IMG/VR virus record: IMGVR_UViG_3300038465_000151 | Location: 1 to 22,889 of that record | Direction: 5' to 3' (one strand) | DNA length: 22,889 nucleotides | From: a virus | In this document: positions 14,800-22,234 of the stretch, piece after piece | Numbering within the stretch: position 1 is the first letter of the stretch | Layout: the number at the start of each line of letters is the position of its first letter | Program-made: the position numbers and the translations under genes | The notes under the pieces: model-generated | Told to the model about the DNA's origin: nothing | The model's database searches: none | What the model saw: only the letters and a program-made list of their open reading frames with translations

Positions 14800-15446
14800 G
14801 CCGACCCCCAGACGATCCGAGCCGAACCGTCCCATGTTGTGCGCTGATATCCGCGCCTGGTGCATCGACTGATCGGCAGGACCTCGGTCCCAAGATTCTG
14901 CGGCGCCTCTAGGAGCAGTGCGCCGCCGCTCTCCAGCAGCAGGCAGCCGGGGCGGTCCTCCAGCATGATCCGGCCCGGCACAACGCCCAGGCTGCTGGCG
15001 TCCATCGTGTTCTCACAGCTGATCTGGGCCTCCAGCTGGTGACCGATCACGCCCGGCTTGAATTCGCCAATCTGCTCCGCCCCCCATTTCTGCCGGATAT
15101 TGTTCCGGATGACGGCCAGCAGGGTCGAGCAGATGAGCCGCGCCTGCCGCTCGGCCAGCTGACTGTCCACCTGGCCGACATGGACGCGGATCTTCCATCG
15201 GGATGTGACGAATCCGGCAGAAAAGCTAGTTCGGTGCGGCTCTTCTCCGACCTGCCAGATCTCAACCATGGGCAGCCGGCCGCGGTGCAGCCCGAACAGG
15301 TAACCCTGCTTGTTTGCGCCGATGACCCGCGGGCTGGCGACCGAGCCCCAGACGGCAACAGAAACCCCCGCCGCATTGGCTACGGTGGGGGATTGGGCTA
15401 GCGCGATCATTTCGGCCAGCCCCGTGCTGTGTACCGTTTCGGTCAC
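14796..15446 (-). CDS. Hypothetical virion protein, possible neck or tail-terminator-type protein, 216 aa
   Basis: The family is not recognised. The start is GTG 15446, with GAGG about nine bases upstream; the next in-frame ATG lies 12 codons in. The N-terminal half contains a stretch with strands and a helix (KIRVHVGQVDSQLAERQARL, about residues 85-105) reminiscent of tail terminator proteins. The segment GCLLLESGGALLLEAP (about 165-181) is a phrase common in phage virion proteins. There is no signal peptide or membrane segment. It follows the secreted Ala/Lys-rich gene and overlaps fibre-associated paralogue 1 by four bases, so translation is coupled to the fibre cassette. Function is open. 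Confidence 0.55.
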   Translation of the reverse strand: MTETVHSTGLAEMIALAQSPTVANAAGVSVAVWGSVASPRVIGANKQGYLFGLHRGRLPMVEIWQVGEEPHRTSFSAGFVTSRWKIRVHVGQVDSQLAERQARLICSTLLAVIRNNIRQKWGAEQIGEFKPGVIGHQLEAQISCENTMDASSLGVVPGRIMLEDRPGCLLLESGGALLLEAPQNLGTEVLPISRCTRRGYQRTTWDGSARIVWGSA

Positions 15447-15473
15447 GGGATTGGCCTCGGGGTGGGGAACCGG

Positions 15474-15890
15474 TTAGGCAGCGGGCGGCACAGGGGCTGC
15501 GGCAGCCTTTGCCTTCTTGGCCTTATCGGCCCGCCAGGCGGCCAGCAGGTCGGCGTTCATCAGCTTGGTATCCGCCGCATCCTGGTCGGCCTGGGCCTTC
15601 GCCGCAGCGTCCAGGACGGGCTTCCGCGACACCGCACGGGCCGCCGCCGTATCGATCGCGGTCTGCTCGGTCACCGAAATGGCGTCGAAGCCGAGCGCCT
15701 TGTATTCGGTCAGCGTCTCGGCGTCGTAGCTGACGATCGCCGATTCGGTGCCCTTCCGCACCGTGATGGTCTGCGGCCTGCCGTTGAGCAGATTAGCGCG
15801 ATCAAGCGCCTGATTCTTGGTCGGGAATGGCGCGGGGTTGATCGCGGCGCACACGCTGAGCGCGAAGCAGACGAGGATGATGGTCAGCAT
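15474..15890 (-). CDS. Secreted Ala/Lys-rich hypothetical protein, 138 aa
   Basis: Residues 1-16 (MLTIILVCFALSVCAA) are a likely signal peptide with cleavage before INPAP, although the N-terminus lacks a basic residue. The middle (about 25-75) is a compact domain with an ITVRKGTESAIVSYDAETL segment. Residues 80-138 form an Ala/Asp/Lys-rich helix ending in a Pro/Ala tail. No family is recognised. ATG 15890 has AGGAGA about ten bases upstream. The gene sits right after the major capsid gene, a spot usually held by head-decoration or connector genes, so an exported product here is surprising. It is separated from the capsid gene by a perfect hairpin. Confidence 0.62.
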   Translation of the reverse strand: MLTIILVCFALSVCAAINPAPFPTKNQALDRANLLNGRPQTITVRKGTESAIVSYDAETLTEYKALGFDAISVTEQTAIDTAAARAVSRKPVLDAAAKAQADQDAADTKLMNADLLAAWRADKAKKAKAAAAPVPPAA

Positions 15891-15913
15891 GGGGCGGTTC
15901 TCCTGACGCCAAG

Positions 15914-15941
15914 GCCCTGGCGCGCACGGGGCGGCCAGGGC
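15914..15941 (-). promoter_or_regulatory. Perfect 8-bp hairpin between capsid gene and next gene
   Basis: GCCCTGGC (15914-15921) and GCCAGGGC (15934-15941) form an 8-bp stem with a 12-base loop. It begins 25 bases past the capsid stop and ends 23 bases before the next ATG. There is no U-run, so it is not a standard intrinsic terminator. It may protect the capsid message or damp downstream expression. Confidence 0.6.
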
Positions 15942-15965
15942 TGGCGGGACTGATGGCCGGACGGC

Positions 15966-17162
15966 TTACTTGCCGATCCAGACCTTGGACAGCTCGGGGC
16001 GGGTCACCGTGCCGCCGTAGACATACTGCAGTTCGAACTGGTTCTTGAGGTAGCCCTCATAGTAGGCCAGCCGCATTGCCAGTCCGGTCTTCGGGTCCAT
16101 GAAGATCGCCGATTCCTTGGCCATATCGCCACCGGGCGGCATGGCGGTCGGCCGAACGGCGAGCTTCATCGCCTGGCTATGGAAGCAGGGCAGGCGCCGA
16201 CCGGCGGCCACAACCGTGACGGCTGCGTTGATGGCATTGATCTGGGCCACATAGCCCACATTCGTGCCCGGCCGGTTGCCGACGCTGAGGGTCAGGACGC
16301 CCGGAGCGGCGAAGCCGCCGGGGGTGAGGCCCGCAACGTAGTTGGTCGCATCGCCAGCGATCTGCACGATATCGCCCGGCAGGATGGTTCCGGTGCCGGT
16401 CTTGAGGGTCAGCGTCGCATCGCCGACCGCAGTCGCGACGCTGAGCAGATAGTTCTCCGCGGTGCCGACTGTCACGGGGGCGAGCAGCTGATCGAAGTTG
16501 ACGCCAATGCCCTGCAGCATGCCGATCATGCCCTGGCGGAGCATCTCGTCGTTGCCCGATTTCTGGACTTCAATCAGCAGCGGATTCTGGCTCAGCTGGC
16601 CATAGGCCGTGGTGCTCAGGATGCCGAACCGATCGGACAGCGGGGCCAGCGAATCATTGAGGTATTGCACCATCTGCTCCCAGTTGGGCAGCAGGCCCTG
16701 GATGGCAGTCGGCGCGGCGAACGGATCGGACCCGGCCGTACCGATGGCCGACGTAGCGCCAGCGGCCAGCAGGGCGTAGCCGAATACCGCGATTTCATTT
16801 CGCGCCACCCGCATCGCCTCCTTGAGCGAATTCGGCACGAAGCCGGGCGTCGGGGTCGGCGACTCGAGGGCCATGTAATCGTCACCGCTCAGGAAGAACT
16901 TCACGGCCCGCTGCTTCGTGAATGTGACGTTGACATTAGTCAGCGTCTCGGTCTGGCCTTCGATCGGGATGACGCCCGGCACGATGTCGACCGCAGTCAG
17001 GATGGGCGTGATCGGGGTCAGGATATTCTGACCCAGCGCGGCCGGAACGGTGCTGAATTCCGTGTCGGCAAGGCCATTCAAGACAGCCGCGTTTTCCTCA
17101 AGGATGGGCATAAAGCCCTCATTGATCGCGCGAGTGATCGCGTTGACGTTATTGATGGCCAT
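15966..17162 (-). CDS. Major capsid protein, P22 coat-like, 398 aa
   Basis: This is the main shell protein (HK97 fold, P22 coat branch). ATG 17162 lies behind AGGAG. Features in order: an N-terminal helix (ITRAINEGFMPILEENAAVL); the N-arm/E-loop region with VPGVIPIEGQTETLTNVNVTF (about 61-82); a helix with LKEAMRVARNEIAVFGYALL (113-132); an inserted beta domain at about 234-315 (GDATLTLKTGTGTILPGDIV), the counterpart of the P22 I-domain; and the closing FHSQAMKLAVRPTAMPPGG and TGLAMRLAYYEGYL (328-373), typical of P22-like coats. Length and position after the scaffold gene agree. No decoration or protease domain is fused. The combination with siphovirus-type tail genes is a mosaic. Confidence 0.92.
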   Translation of the reverse strand: MAINNVNAITRAINEGFMPILEENAAVLNGLADTEFSTVPAALGQNILTPITPILTAVDIVPGVIPIEGQTETLTNVNVTFTKQRAVKFFLSGDDYMALESPTPTPGFVPNSLKEAMRVARNEIAVFGYALLAAGATSAIGTAGSDPFAAPTAIQGLLPNWEQMVQYLNDSLAPLSDRFGILSTTAYGQLSQNPLLIEVQKSGNDEMLRQGMIGMLQGIGVNFDQLLAPVTVGTAENYLLSVATAVGDATLTLKTGTGTILPGDIVQIAGDATNYVAGLTPGGFAAPGVLTLSVGNRPGTNVGYVAQINAINAAVTVVAAGRRLPCFHSQAMKLAVRPTAMPPGGDMAKESAIFMDPKTGLAMRLAYYEGYLKNQFELQYVYGGTVTRPELSKVWIGK

Positions 17163-17225
17163 CTGATGAGCTCCTGGGCACGGTTATGTGCCAAAGGACG
17201 GGCGGGGCCCGCGTGGAAGAGAAGG

Positions 17226-17927
17226 TCAGTCGGTGATCTGCAGGGTCTTGTTCTTTGCGGCCTTGGCGTACTCCGACCTTCCCCATGTGCCCAGTTCCAT
17301 CATCCGCTGCTGCTGCGCATGGGTGATTGTATGGGTGAAGTCCTTTTCGCCATGTCGCAGGGCAACGTCACCGTCGCCCGCTGGGGCCTTGGACTTCTGC
17401 AGATGGGATCGGGTCTTGGCGAAGTCCGCTAGGACCGCATCCGCGGTCAAGGGTCTTCCCGTCTTGGGGTCGTTCAGCAGCTGTCCAGCCGCATCGACAA
17501 CCTCAATCTCGTCCGTATCGGCGTTGAGCCGGAACTTCCGAGCGTTGAGCGCGATCGTGTCCTCCAATGTGTCGTTGTCAACCTTCGGGTATAGCTGCGT
17601 GATCTTGGCGCGCAGATGCTCGGCTATGACGCGGGCTTCGCGGCGCTTCAGCTTGGCCACGCTTTCTTCGTTGGCGATCTCCCTCACCTTCTTGATGTCG
17701 CCTTCCTTGTTGGCCTTCTCGATCGCTACCAGCCGATCCGCTTCGGCCTTCGCCTCTTCGGCCGCCTTTTTCTCGCGCCGCGCCGCGCCGGCCTCGGTGG
17801 CCAGCGCCTCGCGCTCCTGCTTGTCTTTTGCGCGGTTGGTCCGGTAGTCCTCCAGCTTTTCCTTCGGGACCAGGATCTTGACCGCGCCGGGGCCTTCGAT
17901 CTCTTCGTAACCTTCCGGGATTGGCAT
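17226..17927 (-). CDS. Capsid scaffold protein, 233 aa
   Basis: This protein guides assembly of the coat into a procapsid and then leaves it. ATG 17927 (MPIPEGYEEIEGPG) is chosen for the strong AGGAGA seven bases upstream; an in-frame ATG at 17948 sits inside a hairpin loop and is less likely. Residues 25-95 are a Lys/Glu/Ala-rich coiled coil (REALATEAGAARREKKAAEE region). The middle is helical (HLRAKITQLYP), and the basic C-terminus would bind coat (WGRSEYAKAAKNKTLQI). No protease motif is seen. Placement between portal and coat is as in P22-like phages. The coding stretch for LTADAV repeats, base for base, the hairpin that precedes the gene. P22 scaffold is known to autoregulate its own synthesis, which makes this noteworthy. 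Confidence 0.83.
   Translation of the reverse strand: MPIPEGYEEIEGPGAVKILVPKEKLEDYRTNRAKDKQEREALATEAGAARREKKAAEEAKAEADRLVAIEKANKEGDIKKVREIANEESVAKLKRREARVIAEHLRAKITQLYPKVDNDTLEDTIALNARKFRLNADTDEIEVVDAAGQLLNDPKTGRPLTADAVLADFAKTRSHLQKSKAPAGDGDVALRHGEKDFTHTITHAQQQRMMELGTWGRSEYAKAAKNKTLQITD
17433..17450 (-). repeat. Second copy of the 18-bp palindromic element, inside the scaffold gene
   Basis: The plus-strand sequence gaccgcatccgcggtcaa here is identical to 17941-17958. It encodes LTADAV in the scaffold protein and folds as GACCGC-GGAT-GCGGTC on the message. An exact 18-base repeat 508 bases away is unlikely by chance. Confidence 0.9.
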
Positions 17928-17940
17928 CGTCGTTTCTCCT

Positions 17941-17976
17941 GACCGCATCCGCGGTCAAATCGCGCGGCATCCGCCG
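17941..17976 (-). promoter_or_regulatory. Tandem GGAU-loop hairpins abutting the scaffold ribosome binding site
   Basis: In the 51-base portal-scaffold gap the message has two consecutive hairpins with the same GGAU loop: CGGC-GGAU-GCCG (17976-17965) and GACCGC-GGAU-GCGGUC (17956-17941). The second ends exactly where AGGAGA begins. An 18-base copy of the second element (with two flanking bases) is found within the scaffold gene. A translational operator is the natural reading, but this is inference. Confidence 0.6.
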
Positions 17977-17978
17977 TG

Positions 17979-19553
17979 CTATTTTTTCGTCTTGTCGCCC
18001 GGAGTGGGCGGCTCTTTGGGTTTTGGCGGCAGCGCCCCGCCGATCCGCTCCTGCGACGGAAAGGCGGACAGGCCACCTTCGACCATATCCTTCCGCGCCT
18101 CCATCTGATCGTCGAGCTCCTGCTGCCGATCGGGCGCCAGGCTGAGATTCCGATGGACGAAGCGGGCCACTAGCTCTTCGCGCAGCACGCTGGGCAGACC
18201 CTGGGTGGCCAGCGCCTGGATCAGGCCTGCCAGCTCTTCCGCATAGTTCGGGATATCGAATTCGTCAGGATAATGGGTCGGCTTGGGTATCTTGAATCCC
18301 CAGCCGCCCTCCATCAGAATCCAGATCTTGTTTTCTGCCCGGCCGCATGCATCCGCCAAGCTCTTCAGCTGCGCGGCCAGATTCTGGAACTTGAACGCCA
18401 GCGCGACACCGGACTGCACATCGCCCTTCTGCTTGGTCGCGTCCTCGGCTTCCAGACCGGCGGCCAGGTAGACGTTCATCTTGATTTCAGTCAGCTGCAG
18501 CCGCAGCTGCTCGGCCGCTTCCGGTACCGCACTGGTGGCGTTGAATTTGGCCGCCGGATTGGTGAACCACATGACGCGGTTCGATCCGATCTTGACCTCA
18601 TCGTTGTCGCTGCCGCCCGTACCGGTCTTGCTCGGCGGCCTGGCGCCGCTGACCCAGTATTGGGTAAAGACGCAATTCCACAGCTCTTCGCGCAGCCACG
18701 ACTGGACGTTGAGGTAGTCCTGCTGCTGCTCGGCGACCGGCGCGGCCTGCGACTGCGGCGGCAGATCGGCGCACAGATCATCCGGCATGGGGATCAGCGG
18801 AACGAGCGGAAGCCCCGGGTAGCCGTGCTTCATGACCGGACCGGCCGATGTGACCGTATAGGACGACTTTCCGCGCTCCCGATCGGCGATCGGTGCGCGT
18901 TTGACCTTGAAATCCTGGCGGGTCGTCTCGGTGATGTACCGAGCCGTTGGCTTGCCGTCGATCTCGAGCAGCAGCAGGGCCTCGATCATCTGACCGCCGC
19001 GGATCGTCCAGTTGACCACCTGATCGGAGCCGACGATCAGCAGCCTGGGCCGCGCGCCCGCGCTCTGCGCCTCCGCCTTCGTGCTGATCTGCATCCCATC
19101 GGGAATGGGGTTTACGGGCATGCAGTAGCAGACCTGTTCGACCTGCCCCTTCTGGAGCCATTGGCGCATGAAATCGTCAAGCGACAGCCCATAGCCGTCC
19201 GCATTGTCGATCAGATCCAGATACTCCGGCGGACCCTCTTTGTCCCGCTCCGGTTTCTTGCGGAAGACGAAATCGTTAAACATGCGGGTGATCGGGCCGG
19301 TAAAGTTCGGGCACTTGGCCGATTTCTTGCGCACCGCATAGGTGTCCGGATCTTCGCGCGGATGCTGCCATAGCAGCGACTCGCCCCGTCCGTCCTGCTG
19401 CAACGGGTATTCGTCGCCTCCGTTGTAACTGACCCGCCAAAATGCGCGCTTCATCTGCCAGCCGGCATAATTCGCGTTCAGTGGTAGCAGCTTGTCGACA
19501 ACCGGGCGGACCCGCGCCTCTGTGACCTGATCGCCGACCGGTACGATTGCCAT
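17979..19553 (-). CDS. Portal protein (DUF4055-like), 524 aa
   Basis: The dodecameric portal forms the DNA channel and the docking site for terminase and head-tail proteins. Recognisable parts: an N-terminal helical region with the wing-like YAVRKKSAKCPNFTGPITRM (72-91); VNPIPDGM; the segment ARPRLLIVGSDQVVNW (167-182), which matches the 'RPYxxxYxxEDIINW' stretch of DUF4055 portals; GYPGLPLVPLIPMP (244-257); a helix QQDYLNVQSWLREELWNC (277-294); and the long stem/crown helix SGVALAFKFQNLAAQLKSLA (381-400). The last 50 residues are Pro/Lys-rich. Length is normal. ATG 19553 has only a weak Shine-Dalgarno, 40 bases after the terminase stop. The usual MuF gene does not follow it. Confidence 0.88.
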   Translation of the reverse strand: MAIVPVGDQVTEARVRPVVDKLLPLNANYAGWQMKRAFWRVSYNGGDEYPLQQDGRGESLLWQHPREDPDTYAVRKKSAKCPNFTGPITRMFNDFVFRKKPERDKEGPPEYLDLIDNADGYGLSLDDFMRQWLQKGQVEQVCYCMPVNPIPDGMQISTKAEAQSAGARPRLLIVGSDQVVNWTIRGGQMIEALLLLEIDGKPTARYITETTRQDFKVKRAPIADRERGKSSYTVTSAGPVMKHGYPGLPLVPLIPMPDDLCADLPPQSQAAPVAEQQQDYLNVQSWLREELWNCVFTQYWVSGARPPSKTGTGGSDNDEVKIGSNRVMWFTNPAAKFNATSAVPEAAEQLRLQLTEIKMNVYLAAGLEAEDATKQKGDVQSGVALAFKFQNLAAQLKSLADACGRAENKIWILMEGGWGFKIPKPTHYPDEFDIPNYAEELAGLIQALATQGLPSVLREELVARFVHRNLSLAPDRQQELDDQMEARKDMVEGGLSAFPSQERIGGALPPKPKEPPTPGDKTKK

Positions 19554-19593
19554 GCGGGGAGCATCCGGATTCCGCCCAGAATGGCAAGCCTGC

Positions 19594-21027
19594 CTAGTAG
19601 CGGGAGAATTTCATGCCGCCCTCTATGGGCAGCATGTCCCAGACCAGATAGCCCAGCGCATCCAGGATATGGCCCCATTTCTTGTCTTTCCCTGGGTCAT
19701 AGCTGCCGTCCGGCTTCCGCTTCACCCGCTGCAGTTCGAAGATCAGCCGGGTACAGCGGGGATCGACATAGATTCGTATCCGCCTGGTGGCATCCAGAAG
19801 GTTGCGCTCCACCAGATTGATGCGACTGATGATCGGCGGATTTGCCCCGTAGGCGTCTCCGTCGTGCTTCCATCCGTAGGATTCGGCGGTCTGGATCAGC
19901 ATATTGATTTCACTATTGCCGGTCGTGCTCCGCGCCTTGGCCGACTTGTCCGGGTGCAGGCCCACCCGCCGGCCGCGCCCACACCATAGCTTGTCGTTGG
20001 CCATCTGGACGGCTCGGTCCACCTGGGCGTTGTCTTCCAGGATCAGCTCATCGAAGATCAGCAGATTGCCCGCCTGATCCATCTGGGCAGCCACCCAGCA
20101 CATCGGGCTCACGTTGAAGTCCGCGCCGATATGGACCGGTCGCTGTAGGTCCATTTCGATTGGCCGACAGTGCGTCTCCATGGTGAAATTCGGGTGAGCC
20201 CGGCCGGCCGCATAGTCGACCGCGTAGCCCTCGAGGTATTGGCGCTTCAGCGCCTCCGGGATCTGCGCCTTATAGCCCTCGATCACCGCAGCCGGCAGGG
20301 CGGTATTCTTCACCGTGGCCAGCACGTAGGCCCGATGGTTCGGTTTCGGCTTGTCGTAAAAGTCCCGCTGCAGCCAGGTATCCAGACCCTCGGGCGTCGT
20401 GGTGTTGAGGAAATGATGCGTGCGTGCCTTCGGATGCCGGAGCCGTCCGACGATCTGCGTCGGCGCATCGCGGATCGGGTTGTCTGATGATACGAAGCGG
20501 GCCGACTCATCGGCCCAGCCGTGCCCGACCTCGACGCCAGTGATGCGTTCCGGCGCGTCGCCGCTGAAAAGGTAGATGACCTGGCCAAAGATCGTCATAT
20601 GCGGAAACTGCTCGGCCCCATGTCCATGCGGCCAGTAGTGGCAACCAAGGCCCAGTTCCATGCAGGCTCGGATCAGATAGGGCGCCATAACCCTGGCCAG
20701 GTCGCCCCAGGTGGGCGCCAGCATCATGCCGGCGCAGCCGTTGTACCGGTGTAGGGCGATGAACTTCCGACTACCCACCCAGCTCTTGCCGGATCCGAAT
20801 CCGCCACTGGCCAGCGTATGGCCTGTCCGGCAATCGCACAGGAAAGCCTGCTGTTCGGGCTGATTGCCCCGCACCAGGATGCCGGGCCGCGCGTCATCGA
20901 TGACTACAGCCCGCTCCGGGACGCTGACCGGCTCGACGGTCTGGAATTCCGCCGGTATGGCGTCCTGGATCGCCGCGCTGCCCAGCTGGCCGAATAGATC
21001 CAGCAGCCGCGGCTCATCAGCCATCAT
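19594..21027 (-). CDS. terL: Terminase large subunit, 477 aa
   Basis: This is the ATP-driven packaging motor and headful or site-specific nuclease. ATPase part: Walker A GGFGSGKS (75-82); Walker B region with the catalytic acid in GWADESARF (170-178); coupling motif NTTTPEG (208-214). Nuclease part: first acidic site GADFNVSP (Asp 303), second in LLIFDELI (Asp 326), third in HILDALGY (Asp 456). All key residues are present and the length is usual, so it should be active. The start has two adjacent ATGs (21027 and 21024); the first overlaps the upstream stop as ATGA. It pairs with the small subunit three genes' space upstream across a small protein of unknown function. Confidence 0.96.
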   Translation of the reverse strand: MMADEPRLLDLFGQLGSAAIQDAIPAEFQTVEPVSVPERAVVIDDARPGILVRGNQPEQQAFLCDCRTGHTLASGGFGSGKSWVGSRKFIALHRYNGCAGMMLAPTWGDLARVMAPYLIRACMELGLGCHYWPHGHGAEQFPHMTIFGQVIYLFSGDAPERITGVEVGHGWADESARFVSSDNPIRDAPTQIVGRLRHPKARTHHFLNTTTPEGLDTWLQRDFYDKPKPNHRAYVLATVKNTALPAAVIEGYKAQIPEALKRQYLEGYAVDYAAGRAHPNFTMETHCRPIEMDLQRPVHIGADFNVSPMCWVAAQMDQAGNLLIFDELILEDNAQVDRAVQMANDKLWCGRGRRVGLHPDKSAKARSTTGNSEINMLIQTAESYGWKHDGDAYGANPPIISRINLVERNLLDATRRIRIYVDPRCTRLIFELQRVKRKPDGSYDPGKDKKWGHILDALGYLVWDMLPIEGGMKFSRY

Positions 21028-21293
21028 GGCTTCCGGCTCGTCACATCCGCGAGCGTTCCGGTACCGACCCGGACCACATCGGCACGGGCCAGCGGCTGCT
21101 CGCCGATCTCGCAGGCCTGGGTGAATTCCTGGCCTTTGAAGTAGGACAGGCTACGGCCCGGCGCGAAGCTGGCCCGATGCGATGCGCTGAAATAGAAGGT
21201 AAGTTGCCTGGGCGCCAGGGCCGGCCGGGCGGCCTGGCTGGCGACCTGCGGAGCCGCTGGGGTGGTCGCTGCTGGGGTGGTCTGATCGGTCAT
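21024..21293 (-). CDS. Small protein between terminase subunits, 89 aa
   Basis: No family is recognised. The start ATG 21293 has an ideal GGAGG six bases upstream, and the stop overlaps the large terminase start (ATGA), so it is surely translated and coupled to terL. Residues 1-30 are a low-complexity Ala/Thr/Pro/Gln stretch. Residues 31-89 look like a small folded domain (LTFYFSASHRASFAPGRSLS, then FTQACEIGEQPL). There is no signal peptide or membrane part. The location suggests a packaging accessory or small-large subunit adaptor, but only by position. Confidence 0.7.
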   Translation of the reverse strand: MTDQTTPAATTPAAPQVASQAARPALAPRQLTFYFSASHRASFAPGRSLSYFKGQEFTQACEIGEQPLARADVVRVGTGTLADVTSRKP

Positions 21294-21306
21294 CGGAGCC
21301 TCCGGG

Positions 21307-21915
21307 TTAGGCGAATTTTATGCCATCAAAATAGATCGGCACTGGCTCTTTCTTATCCGCAGTGGAATCATTGTATAGACCGAGGATCTTGGCGAGCTCG
21401 CGGGCGGCCGAGACCTTATCGGCCAGCTTGACCTTGATGCCCTCGCGGCCCTCTGATACGGACTGGATGGCGCACCGTTCCACGGCCGGCAGATCGGCCG
21501 ATTCGGTCAGCTCGACGGTCGTCTGCCCCTTGCCGTCGCAATAGTAACATTCCGGATCCGGATTGAGCGGCTGGCTCTCCGGTTCGCCATCCCAGCCGCG
21601 CCAGCAGTCCCGACACTTCAGATGGACGACCTGCGCGACCTTGGTCGCATCGGCCAGTAGGCAGTTCGATAGGATGCGGATCACGTCATGCGCGCCGGCC
21701 ATCGCCTGGGCGTCCAGCAGGGTCCGGCGCCGCGCCAGCTCGGCCTGCACGGTCTTGGAGCTCAGGAAATGACGGGCCTGGCGGTTGGCCTCATATCCGG
21801 CCAGCCCCATCTGCCGGCAGGCCCGAGAGCCGTTGCCGTGCTGCAGATAGTACCGCATAAATGTCTGATGCCGCTCGGTCAGCCGTCCGGCTGGCCTGGT
21901 CTTGGGTCTTCGCAT
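21307..21915 (-). CDS. terS: Terminase small subunit (Terminase_2 type) with inserted four-Cys motif, 202 aa
   Basis: This subunit recognises the packaging start on phage DNA and feeds the large subunit. The N-terminal region has the usual helix-turn-helix layout: LTERHQTFMRYYLQHGNGSR (12-31), then QMGLAGYEANRQARHFLSSK (35-54) and VQAELARRR. Residues 100-130 hold two CxxC pairs, CRDC (101-104) and CYYC (123-126), a probable zinc ribbon also found in some other phage small subunits. The C-terminal part (KLADKVSAARELAKILGLYN, 163-182) is the standard oligomerisation and large-subunit-binding end. ATG 21915 lies nine bases after GGAGG. Confidence 0.9.
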   Translation of the reverse strand: MRRPKTRPAGRLTERHQTFMRYYLQHGNGSRACRQMGLAGYEANRQARHFLSSKTVQAELARRRTLLDAQAMAGAHDVIRILSNCLLADATKVAQVVHLKCRDCWRGWDGEPESQPLNPDPECYYCDGKGQTTVELTESADLPAVERCAIQSVSEGREGIKVKLADKVSAARELAKILGLYNDSTADKKEPVPIYFDGIKFA

Positions 21916-21961
21916 CCGCGCCGACCTCCGGGACGTAGCCTAGCCGGACGGTGCCCGATGG

Positions 21962-22234
21962 TCAACCTGGCGGCCCGTATTCAATCAACGGGCTGACGCT
22001 CAGCCGCATTGGTGGCTGTGTCCCTCCGGCATGGATGCTGCACCAGATCTCCCCCGTCAGGGCCAGCCGATCGATCTCTGCCCTTAAATCGCCATGATCC
22101 TCCGCCGCCGTATTCATGTTGGCCGAAAGGCATTTTACATCATGTTGTAAAACAGAGATTAATCGCAGTTGAAAGGCCACCGTTTGCCTCCGATCCTTGA
22201 TGGTATCGCGCCTGCACGGTGATTTAGTGGCCAT
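21962..22234 (-). CDS. Hypothetical protein, 90 aa
   Basis: This gene is not recognised. ATG 22234 (MATKSPCRRDTI) follows AGAGGA and overlaps the previous gene's end by 11 bases; a reading from 22258 would add eight residues without a better ribosome site. The N-terminal half is basic, then a helix (VAFQLRLISVLQHDVKCLS) and an acidic helix (EDHGDLRAEIDRLALTGE). It precedes the terminase genes by 46 bases, a spot often filled by small packaging or regulatory proteins, but nothing specific can be claimed. Confidence 0.6.
   Translation of the reverse strand: MATKSPCRRDTIKDRRQTVAFQLRLISVLQHDVKCLSANMNTAAEDHGDLRAEIDRLALTGEIWCSIHAGGTQPPMRLSVSPLIEYGPPG

Noticed and set aside
16179-17432. A 417-codon plus-strand open frame
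   Set aside because: It is antisense to the major capsid gene; Arg/Gly/Asp-rich composition marks it as a shadow frame.
17978-17990. T-run near the portal stop as a terminator
   Set aside because: The run is T on the plus strand and therefore A in the minus-strand message; it encodes the Lys-rich portal end and has no preceding stem in the right direction.
18273-19373. A 366-codon plus-strand open frame
   Set aside because: It is antisense to the portal gene and has no recognisable features.
21906-21923. Mini-hairpin CGC-GGAU-GCG at the terS start, like the scaffold hairpins
   Set aside because: The stem is only three base pairs and such strings are frequent in this GC-rich sequence, so it is not evidence of a shared regulator.
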